This document shows positions 1-6,268 of a DNA stretch of 22,453 nucleotides, in pieces; the first letter of the stretch is position 1, and every line of letters starts with the position of its first letter. A program made the position numbers and the translations under genes. Below the pieces are notes generated by a model. It was given only the letters and a program-made list of their open reading frames with translations, did no database searches and was not told the origin of the DNA. Source of the DNA: JBHHYU01 sp046757725 (GTDB taxonomy: Bacteria > Desulfobacterota > Binatia > UBA9968). The stretch is taken from positions 1-22,453 of the forward strand of contig JBHHYU010000046.1 in NCBI GenBank assembly GCA_046757725.1, in the 5' to 3' direction.

Positions 1-54
1 CACTACCTCTACCCTGTGCTTCCTCGCATATTCCAGTACTTCCTTGACCTTCAT
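1..54 (-). CDS. glnA: Probable glutamine synthetase, first 18 codons only (cut by window edge)
   Basis: An ATG on the minus strand at 54 opens a frame that stays open to the window edge and encodes MKVKEVLEYARKHRVEVV. A strong Shine-Dalgarno (AGAGGAG) lies about eight bases upstream. The sequence fits the N-terminus of type I glutamine synthetases, which begin with a helix of the MxxKEVL type followed by a strand leading to a D-[FL]-K-F-x-D motif; that motif would lie outside the window. It sits 98 bases downstream of an ammonium transporter on the same strand, so a nitrogen-assimilation unit (import, then ligation of ammonia to glutamate) is a natural reading. Only 18 residues are visible, so the start and its ribosome site are well supported but the product is an inference from N-terminal resemblance and context. 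Confidence 0.55.
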   Translation of the reverse strand, partial: MKVKEVLEYARKHRVEVV

Positions 55-128
55 CCCTTGGCTCCTCTCTTATCCTTCTGATGAACTAAGATCTCACCGA
101 TTGATTTTGTTATCACATTATTTGATTG

Positions 129-140
129 AGGGCTAGCCCT
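129..140. repeat. 12-base perfect palindrome between amt and the glnA-like start
   Basis: AGGGCTAGCCCT is a perfect palindrome lying 13 bases beyond the amt stop codon. It has no following T-run, so it is a poor intrinsic terminator. It may be an operator or a processing site in the amt-glnA spacer, or chance. Confidence 0.3.
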
Positions 141-152
141 GTTACTGATTTT

Positions 153-1550
153 TTACAACGTATACCCTTTTTCATCATGCTGGCTTAAATCCAGTCCGAG
201 AAGTTCATCTTCCTCCGACACCCTGAGCCCCATCGCTGCCTTGAGAAGGTAGAGTATAACCAGACTTCCGACAAACGCAAAGATCCAGGTGGCCACCACG
301 GCAACAAACTGTATCCAGAGCTGCCCACCATTACCGAAGAAGAGTCCATTGCTCCCGGCCTCATTAATGGCCTTGGAGGCGAAAAGGCCTGTCGCAAGCG
401 CTCCCCAGGTTCCGCCGACTCCGTGGACACCGACTACATCCAGGGAATCATCATAGCCCAATTTGGCTTTCAGGTTACAGGCACCCGAGCAAAAGATGCC
501 GGCACCGACCCCAATAATGATTGCAGAGATAGGCCCAACAAAACCTGCTGCAGGCGTGACGGCTACAAGCCCAGCTACGGCTCCACTGGCAGCTCCTAGT
601 GCCGTTGGCTTACCCCTGAAAAGCCAGTCCATAGCCATCCAGGAAAGGACAGCTGCCGCCGTCGCCGTATTGGTTGTCACAAAGGCGAGAGTGGCCAAAC
701 CATCAGCGGCTAGCGAGCTCCCTGCGTTAAAGCCAAACCAGCCCACCCATAGTAAAGAGGCTCCGATCACGCTGAAAGGGAGATTGTGCGGGGGCATAGG
801 CTCTTGCCCATAGCCGATCCGCTTGCCTAAGATGAGCGCTGCTGCTAGTGCCGAAGCGCCGGAACTAATGTGAACTACGGTACCGCCGGCAAAGTCCAAG
901 GTTCCCATCTCTCCCATCCAACCACCACCCCACACCCAGTGAGCCAAAGGATCATAAATCAATGTCGCCCAGATCAGTACAAAGACGATGAACGTGCTGA
1001 ACTTTACCCTTTCCGCAATGGCACCTGTGATGAGCGCCGGGGTAATGATGGCAAACATCATCTGGAAAACCATAAACGCTTGGTGAGGAATGGTGGCGGA
1101 ATAAGTTGGGTTCGGATTAGCCCCTACACCATTTAATCCAAACCAGGCTGAGCTTCCGACGATTCCCCCAATATCGGGCCCGAAAGCAAGGCTATAACCC
1201 CAGAGGACCCATTGCACACTAATCAGGGCCACAATGATAAAGCTATGCATGATTGTGCCTAGCACATTTTTTCCGCGCACGAGTCCACCGTAGAAGAGGA
1301 ATAGGCCCGGAATAGTCATCATCAACACAAGTGCCGAGGACGTGAGCATCCAGGCCGTATCCCCAGGATTAATCCTGGTTCCTGGCGCTGGAGACAAGAC
1401 TCCCTCGGAAGACAATGTTGGAGCAACGGGCACTGGGTTGACGGTCGAAGGCTGGAAGGACTCCTGGGCATGAGTCGAAACCGACATCACTAAACCGATG
1501 GCCCAAAAAGCGAACAAGAAAAATACCCAAACATTTTTATCCTTTCCCAC
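153..1550 (-). CDS. amt: Ammonium transporter, Amt/MEP/Rh family
   Basis: Inner-membrane channel that conducts ammonium/ammonia into the cytoplasm, 465 residues and full length for the family. The N-terminus (about 1-29, ending in STHAQ) looks like a cleavable signal peptide, followed by a proline-rich periplasmic stretch to about residue 63 and then the usual run of about eleven membrane helices. The twin pore histidines are H204 (in PLAHWVWGG) and H376 (in DVVGVHGVGG), matching H168 and H318 of E. coli AmtB, and D200 matches the structural aspartate just before the first. The C-terminal tail, with EEDELLGLDLSQHDEKGY, is the segment that contacts PII proteins in characterised Amts. The start is GTG at 1550 with AAGGGAGGA seven bases upstream. 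Unlike many amt genes it has no glnK beside it; a glnA-like start follows 98 bases downstream instead. Confidence 0.96.
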   Translation of the reverse strand: MGKDKNVWVFFLFAFWAIGLVMSVSTHAQESFQPSTVNPVPVAPTLSSEGVLSPAPGTRINPGDTAWMLTSSALVLMMTIPGLFLFYGGLVRGKNVLGTIMHSFIIVALISVQWVLWGYSLAFGPDIGGIVGSSAWFGLNGVGANPNPTYSATIPHQAFMVFQMMFAIITPALITGAIAERVKFSTFIVFVLIWATLIYDPLAHWVWGGGWMGEMGTLDFAGGTVVHISSGASALAAALILGKRIGYGQEPMPPHNLPFSVIGASLLWVGWFGFNAGSSLAADGLATLAFVTTNTATAAAVLSWMAMDWLFRGKPTALGAASGAVAGLVAVTPAAGFVGPISAIIIGVGAGIFCSGACNLKAKLGYDDSLDVVGVHGVGGTWGALATGLFASKAINEAGSNGLFFGNGGQLWIQFVAVVATWIFAFVGSLVILYLLKAAMGLRVSEEDELLGLDLSQHDEKGYTL

Positions 1551-1968
1551 GTTTAAATCCTCCCTTCAGAACGACACTGAAAAACTAGAGGGGGTTCAAA
1601 AACCTTCAGAATTCGCGTAGCACCTCTTATGTCAAAGGCCTGGAAACTTGCTCGCTGTCGGTGGCAAGATTTTCTTTTCTCTGTCTCTTTTAGAGCCTTA
1701 CAGGGCGCTTTCCTATCAGGCATCGGCTCAAAATTCAAGTAGACTTGAGGTGCACCGCAAAGGTGGTCGGGAAGACGATTGCAACCGGTCGGAGGCCCAT
1801 TGTCAGGCAGAGATCGCAGCAGTGAGTCTGGATTACTACCGGATTTATCAGGATCGTTCCGCTCTATAGAATGTCTTTTGGTAGGCGGATACCTTTTTTG
1901 TGGTAACGCTTGGGAAGTTTATCTCGGGTATGAGATCTGCGATCAATCCACCGGGGACCGAATCAGGA
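1551..1968. other. Gene-free spacer upstream of amt, downstream of ispH
   Basis: I find no convincing gene in these 418 bases. Reading towards amt on the minus strand there is a perfect TTGACA (1630-1635 on the plus strand), but the hexamer 17 bases on (ATTCTG) is a poor -10. I looked for a sigma-54 site (GG-N10-GC), expected for a nitrogen-regulated amt, and saw none. A weak dyad, ATCTC-GGGTAT-GAGAT at 1921-1936, lies about 33 bases beyond the ispH stop and might assist its termination, but it has no T-run. Confidence 0.5.
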
Positions 1969-2907
1969 TCAGGTTACGTCTGTTATTTCGGGTGGGAGGG
2001 TGAAATGAACATTCTCTTCAGTGAGACCTATGCGGGTTACCTCGGCTCCGTGTTGCCTAAAGTAAGCTGCCGCTTCATGAACTAATCGCTCCGGCACCGA
2101 GGCACCAGAGGTGATCCCCACCCGTTTAACACCTTCCAGCCATGCCGGGTCGATCTCGTGGTAGTCATTGATGAGGTAAGCCGGAATGCCTCTCGCGCGA
2201 GCCACCCGACAGAGCTGATTGGAGTTCTCACTGTTGGTCGACCCAATAACGAGAACCATCTCGACGTGGCGAGCCATCTCTTTCACCGCATCCTGGCGAT
2301 TCTGCGTGGCGTAGCAAATATCTTCCTTGGATGGGGTGATCAACTTAGGAAACCTCCGCGTCAAGATCTCGACCACTTCCCGTGTATCATCGATACTTAA
2401 GGTGGTTTGAGTCAGAACCACAACCCTGTTGGAGTCTGGAAGGGTGACGCGTTCGGCCTCCTTGATGTCGGCTACGACCCGGATCCGCTGCGGGGCCTCG
2501 CCGCGGGTGCCGACAATCTCATCATGGTCTCTGTCACCGACGAGGATGACCCAATAACCCTGGGCCGCAAACTTGCGCACCTCGCGATGTACCTTCTCCA
2601 CTAAAGGACAGGTAGCATCAATGACAACCTCGATCTGCCTTTTTTTAGCCTGCTCCCAGACCACCGGAGAGACACCATGGGCACTGAAGATCAGCTTCGC
2701 TCCTACCGGAACATCCTCTATAGATTGAACAAAGGTTACCCCTCTTTGGATAAAATCTTGAACCACGTGCTGATTGTGCACGATTTCATGGAAAACATAG
2801 AGCGGTGCGCCATACTTTTTGAGGGTGCGCTCCATTGTCTCTACGGCCATCTCTACGCCGGCACAAAATCCGCGGGGTTGGGCCAGAAAGACTCTCTCAA
2901 CTGCCAT
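1969..2907 (-). CDS. ispH: 4-hydroxy-3-methylbut-2-enyl diphosphate reductase (IspH/LytB)
   Basis: Last enzyme of the MEP isoprenoid pathway, reducing HMBPP to IPP and DMAPP with a [4Fe-4S] cluster. From the ATG at 2907 it is 312 residues, normal for the family. The three cluster cysteines are C15 (PRGFCAGV), C100 (DATCPLV) and C198 (DICYATQNRQ), equivalent to C12, C96 and C197 of E. coli. The active-site H and E of the HPE region appear as H128 and E130 (DHDEIVGT). The GSTNSENSNQL and TSGASVPERLV signatures are also present. The frame stays open upstream to 3051, but those 48 residues have no family counterpart, so I place the start at MAVERVFLAQP. No Shine-Dalgarno precedes it. It is transcribed divergently from cstA. 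Confidence 0.97.
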   Translation of the reverse strand: MAVERVFLAQPRGFCAGVEMAVETMERTLKKYGAPLYVFHEIVHNQHVVQDFIQRGVTFVQSIEDVPVGAKLIFSAHGVSPVVWEQAKKRQIEVVIDATCPLVEKVHREVRKFAAQGYWVILVGDRDHDEIVGTRGEAPQRIRVVADIKEAERVTLPDSNRVVVLTQTTLSIDDTREVVEILTRRFPKLITPSKEDICYATQNRQDAVKEMARHVEMVLVIGSTNSENSNQLCRVARARGIPAYLINDYHEIDPAWLEGVKRVGITSGASVPERLVHEAAAYFRQHGAEVTRIGLTEENVHFTLPPEITDVT

Positions 2908-2996
2908 GCAGTCAAGTGTGCAGCCATAGAGACGGCCTGTCAACACCAGTACAGGCAGCGAACTCGAGCCTATTGACGAGCCGAGACGGATCCTAC

Positions 2997-3023
2997 TTGA
3001 CAGAAGAACCTCTAAGGCATAAT
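2997..3023 (+). promoter_or_regulatory. Possible sigma-70 promoter for cstA
   Basis: TTGACA at 2997-3002 and CATAAT at 3018-3023 are near-consensus -35 and -10 hexamers, with a 15-base spacer, which is short of the usual 17. They lie about 55 bases upstream of the cstA start in the ispH-cstA divergent spacer. Prediction by eye only. Confidence 0.4.
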
Positions 3024-3078
3024 TTTGCTCCTTGAAAGGGGTGATTGGCAAAAATCTTATCGAAGGGGGGGAGTGTCT

Positions 3079-4785
3079 ATGCCTGCCATAGTCCTAGTCT
3101 TTATCGGCTTAGGTCTTTTCTACCTGGCCTACCGTACCTATGCGAAGTTCTTAGCGGAAAAAATTTATAGGCTTGATCCGAATTTTAAGACCCCGGCTCA
3201 CGAATTCGAGGATGGCGTCGAGTATGTGCCCACGAATAAACACATCCTCATGGGTCACCACTTTGTGTCCGTGGCCGGTGCTGCACCTATCGTAGGACCA
3301 GCCATAGCGATGATCTGGGGGTGGCTTCCAGCCTTTCTCTGGATTGTTGTGGGGAGCATATTCGGCTCAGGGGCACATGATTTTGGCAGCATTTGGGTCT
3401 CGTCAAGGCACCACGGGAGGTCCATTGGCGACCTGACGGCAAGTCTCATAAGCCAGCGCACCCGAGCAATATTCCTTATCGTCATATACTTTCTGGTCTT
3501 GATGGTCAACGCGGTTTTTGCCTTGGTCATTGCAGCCCTGTTTATTCGCTATCCCACTTCGGTTATTCCGATCTTCATAGAGATACCTATTGCATTGGTT
3601 ATCGGCTGGCTTCTCTATAGATACAAAAAAGCAGGAGTCCTTCTGCCCTCCATCGCAGCTGTCGCCATCATGTATCTCTTTGTGATCCTGGCAGGGCTCT
3701 ATGGGTGGGAGGTCAAGATCCCAGCCATAGGAACCCCGATTGTTACCTGGGTCCTTGTCTTAGTCGGGTATGGTTTTATCTCCACGCTCCTTCCCATCTG
3801 GGTCCTTTTACAACCTCGAGATTACATTAACGGACACCAGCTTTACCTTGGTCTGGGCGTGGTTTTCCTAGCAGTTCTTGTCGGCACGTTTACCGCAGGG
3901 GGACTGCCAATCGTGGCACCTGCCGTTCGTCTGAGTCCTCCAGGCGCGCCGGCTATGATTCCATTTCTCTTTGTCACCATCGCCTGTGGTGCCATCTCGG
4001 GCTTTCACGCCATCGTTTCCTCCGGTACCACATCGAAACAGCTCAACAGTGAGCTTGACGCACGACCTGTGGGTTATCTGGGTTCTCTGGGAGAAGGAAG
4101 TTTAGCTATCGCAACCATTTTGGCGTGCGCGGCAGGTTTTGCGACTGCGGGGGCATGGAGCCAGCACTACGCAACATGGGGTGGGGCTGCCGGCCTTGGG
4201 GCCAAGGTAGGCGCTTTCGTCAACGGGATCGGGTATATCCTCCACCATTCCTTTGGCATAACCCCCGTTATCGGTGCTACCTTTGCAGCCGTTGTGGTCG
4301 TGAGTTTTGCGGCTACCACTATGGATACCGGATTAAGACTTCAGAAATATGTAACAGCGGAGATGGGTGACTTGCTAGACATCCCCTTTCTCAAGATTGG
4401 CTGGGTAGCAACGTTTATCGCTGCCGGGACGACCGCCCTTCTAGCTCTCCATGACGGCCAGGGAAAAGGGGGGCTGATCATCTGGCCCCTATTTGGAACC
4501 ACCAACCAGCTGCTGGCGAGCTTGGCTTTACTGGTGATCAGTGTTTTCCTTAAAAAGCTCAAGAGACCCACGGTTTACACGCTCTGCCCGATGGTGCTGC
4601 TACTCATTGTAACTACGTGGGCCATGCTTTTCGTTCTGAAAAACTTCTGGGTAAAGGCAAATTGGGGCCTATTCCTGATCGGAGCTGTTATACTTATCAG
4701 TGCTGTGTATATGGTCGTGGAATCCGTTCAAGCGATGAAAGGAGCCGGACGCGCTGAAGAGGCAGCGGTGGGCGCCGGGGGGTAA
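3079..4785 (+). CDS. cstA: CstA-family carbon-starvation membrane transporter
   Basis: Polytopic inner-membrane protein of 568 residues. CstA-family members take up peptides or pyruvate; the substrate here cannot be told from sequence. The family signature lies near the N-terminus: after the first helix (MPAIVLVFIGLGLFYLAYRT) comes the loop with GVEYVPTNKHILMGHHF and SVAGAAPIVGPA, then GSGAHDFGS. Further family blocks are visible at CGAISGFHAIVSSGTTSKQL and at the C-terminal half with LFGTTNQLLA. The start is ATG 3079, preceded by a GGGGGGAG ribosome site; a longer reading from 3025 adds 18 hydrophilic residues with no family match. The usual small partner gene ybdD (DUF466) is not present. 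Instead a GTG-started thioredoxin-fold gene begins three bases after the stop, with its ribosome site inside the cstA 3' end, so the two are almost certainly co-transcribed. Confidence 0.93.
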   Translation: MPAIVLVFIGLGLFYLAYRTYAKFLAEKIYRLDPNFKTPAHEFEDGVEYVPTNKHILMGHHFVSVAGAAPIVGPAIAMIWGWLPAFLWIVVGSIFGSGAHDFGSIWVSSRHHGRSIGDLTASLISQRTRAIFLIVIYFLVLMVNAVFALVIAALFIRYPTSVIPIFIEIPIALVIGWLLYRYKKAGVLLPSIAAVAIMYLFVILAGLYGWEVKIPAIGTPIVTWVLVLVGYGFISTLLPIWVLLQPRDYINGHQLYLGLGVVFLAVLVGTFTAGGLPIVAPAVRLSPPGAPAMIPFLFVTIACGAISGFHAIVSSGTTSKQLNSELDARPVGYLGSLGEGSLAIATILACAAGFATAGAWSQHYATWGGAAGLGAKVGAFVNGIGYILHHSFGITPVIGATFAAVVVVSFAATTMDTGLRLQKYVTAEMGDLLDIPFLKIGWVATFIAAGTTALLALHDGQGKGGLIIWPLFGTTNQLLASLALLVISVFLKKLKRPTVYTLCPMVLLLIVTTWAMLFVLKNFWVKANWGLFLIGAVILISAVYMVVESVQAMKGAGRAEEAAVGAGG

Positions 4786-4788
4786 GTC

Positions 4789-5214
4789 GTGAACCCCAGA
4801 ATCATATTTATTAGAGAAAATGCTGAGACGTTGACATGCAGTGACTGCGCGGGGACCCTTGAGGGGATTGAAGCCTTCGGCTCCCGCCAGGTACCGGATT
4901 ACGCCCCCGCGAAGAGCGTTATGGATCGGGTGGGAGCGCTCTATTTAGCATTGCGGAAACAATATGGGGATACAGTGGAAATTGATGTCGTGGACCCGCG
5001 GAACGAGATCTACCTCATTCCAGTGCTCCTAGGGGATTATCGCCGATACCACCCCCCCATTCTGACCTTTCTAAAAACCCTCTTTCTCGGCATCAGCCCC
5101 TCATCGGTTATTGTCAACGGAAGGGCCATTCATATCGGCGAGCTGCCCCCTCCCGACGTTTTGATTGAGGAGGTGGGCCGGTTCCTAAAGGATTCCCCAA
5201 CCTCTCAGCCATAA
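4789..5214 (+). CDS. Small thioredoxin-fold protein with CxxC motif, partner of cstA
   Basis: A 141-residue cytoplasmic protein that I cannot name. It starts at GTG 4789, three bases after the cstA stop, with the G-rich end of cstA (GGGGGGTAAG) as ribosome site. Seen directly: a first strand (RIIFIREN), a C17-S-D-C20 pair, a helix (KSVMDRVGALYLALRKQYG), a second strand (VEIDVVD), then SPSSVIVNGRAIHIG and a final amphipathic helix. That order, with CxxC early and a proline before VIVNG in the place of the cis-proline loop, is that of thioredoxin/glutaredoxin-like proteins, and the spacing is reminiscent of the YuzD/DUF1462 group. There is no signal peptide. The redox role and any link to CstA are inferences; the fold call is moderate, the coding call strong. 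Confidence 0.82.
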   Translation: MNPRIIFIRENAETLTCSDCAGTLEGIEAFGSRQVPDYAPAKSVMDRVGALYLALRKQYGDTVEIDVVDPRNEIYLIPVLLGDYRRYHPPILTFLKTLFLGISPSSVIVNGRAIHIGELPPPDVLIEEVGRFLKDSPTSQP

Positions 5215-5356
5215 GGACAGTTGAGGCCTGACGCAATAGAATCACGGTGCGTTCAAGGAGGGAACTTTTGGCGGCCCTCTCCCCTAATCGTATCAGGGAA
5301 GGGTTCGGAAAAGAGAGGTGGAGATTCCGGGCTCTAATAACGAGGAGGAAAATCGC

Positions 5357-5560
5357 ATGACGGGAACTATCAAGAAAATTATCAGACAAAAGGGCTACGG
5401 ATTCATCATCCCAGATGACGGCAGCGACGAGGTCTTCTTTCACCGCGGGAGCCTGAGTCCACGAGTACAATTCGAAGATTGCAATGAAGGGGATTCCGTG
5501 CAATTTCAAACCCGGCGAGGTGAGAAGGGACCTGTAGCCTTTGACTTGAAGCTGCGATAG
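5357..5560 (+). CDS. Cold-shock domain protein (CspA family)
   Basis: A 67-residue single cold-shock domain, a five-strand OB fold that binds single-stranded RNA or DNA and acts as an RNA chaperone. RNP1 appears as KGYGFIIPD and RNP2 as EVFFHRGSL, and the chain ends with FDLKLR, a slightly diverged version of the family's A-x-N-V end. The first aromatic position of the canonical GxVKWF motif is replaced (GTIKKIIRQ), so one stacking residue is missing, a common divergence in non-CspA members. The start at 5357 is fixed by GAGGAGGA eight bases upstream; the frame is open further upstream but without similarity. Two small unknown genes follow on the same strand, the first 38 bases away. Confidence 0.92.
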   Translation: MTGTIKKIIRQKGYGFIIPDDGSDEVFFHRGSLSPRVQFEDCNEGDSVQFQTRRGEKGPVAFDLKLR

Positions 5561-5598
5561 ATTATTTGTTGGTTCCGACAGTGTGAAAGGGCAATTCG

Positions 5599-5904
5599 AT
5601 GGGTAAAACCTCTACCGAGTCTTCAAGTCGGCACCTGTTCGACCTTGGTTCCCGGCTGGGTTGCCTCGAGGGCTACCTGTATAGCAAAAGGAAGGTAGAG
5701 GAAAGATATCTACTGGGCTGGCTTCAAAACATTGATCGAGAGTTCACTAATCTGCCGGCTGAGGTGGAAAGCGAGATTGAAGAAGATTATCTAGCGCTCT
5801 TGAAAAAGGTACATGCGTTGCTCCGAAGGGAATACGGAACCAAGGATACCAACACACTTCAAGCCGAGCAAATGATTTCGCGCCGAAGGGGAAGTACTCT
5901 ATGA
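5599..5904 (+). CDS. Small helical protein of unknown function
   Basis: A 101-residue protein I do not recognise. It has an AAAGGG ribosome site about seven bases before ATG 5599. The chain is strongly helical and charged: LFDLGSRLGCLEGYLYS, then VEERYLLGWLQNIDREF and an acidic helix VESEIEEDYLALLKKV ending at LLRREYG (about residue 79), with a polar tail. No signal peptide, membrane segment or catalytic motif is visible. The last four bases overlap the next gene (ATGA), which argues for translational coupling and that both are real. It follows the cold-shock gene by 38 bases, so the three probably form one transcript. The regular heptad-like spacing suggests a helical bundle or a protein-protein adaptor, which is inference. 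Confidence 0.7.
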   Translation: MGKTSTESSSRHLFDLGSRLGCLEGYLYSKRKVEERYLLGWLQNIDREFTNLPAEVESEIEEDYLALLKKVHALLRREYGTKDTNTLQAEQMISRRRGSTL

Positions 5905-6092
5905 AAAAGGTTGTCATCGAACTGATCAACGATGACATTTCTGGTGGAAGCAATGCCGAGATCGGACTTAAGTTGGAAGATATTATCAGACAAAGTTTCA
6001 GTTGGTGGCACACCCAACTCGGCGATAGTGAACCTATCAGGTTGGACCGTTGGCGGGTTGAATCGATTGAGGTAAAAGAAATTTACCGGTAA
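5901..6092 (+). CDS. Tiny unknown protein, translationally coupled to the preceding gene
   Basis: A 63-residue reading frame beginning at the ATG of an ATGA overlap with the preceding stop. The translation begins MKKVVIELINDDI and ends RWRVESIEVKEIYR, so a strand at each end flanks a helix (NAEIGLKLEDIIRQSFSWW). Both end strands alternate hydrophobic and charged residues, as in a small alpha/beta fold. I do not recognise the family. The support is the ATGA coupling, the ribosome-site-like GGGGAAG 6-12 bases upstream and a sensible amino-acid composition. A longer frame on the opposite strand covers the same bases but lacks any recognisable feature. Confidence 0.6.
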   Translation: MKKVVIELINDDISGGSNAEIGLKLEDIIRQSFSWWHTQLGDSEPIRLDRWRVESIEVKEIYR

Positions 6093-6268
6093 ATCACTAA
6101 GCGACTCTACTAGCGTTCCTTTTCGGCCCTGTAAGTAACGAGGAAACATCCTGAAAGTCGCACCAAACCTGAAGCAGGAGATGCGGCGGAGAATCTAGCC
6201 TCAGATTGTTAAGCTCGTCCCCCCCCCAGCCGGAATCTCGGGACCGAGGTCTACCGTCCCTTTAAACC
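6093..6268. other. Convergent spacer between the csp cluster and the histidine kinase
   Basis: This short gap must end transcription from both sides. The only dyad I see is weak (GGGAC and GTCCC around 6238-6259, next to a run of C) and has no T-run, so no intrinsic terminator can be called. Confidence 0.4.

Noticed and set aside
2158..2976. Plus-strand frames across ispH
   Set aside because: Shadows of an intact ispH with all cluster cysteines.
5859..6149. 96-residue minus-strand frame overlapping the two small unknown genes
   Set aside because: No ribosome site and it ends inside the ATGA-coupled gene pair, which is better supported.
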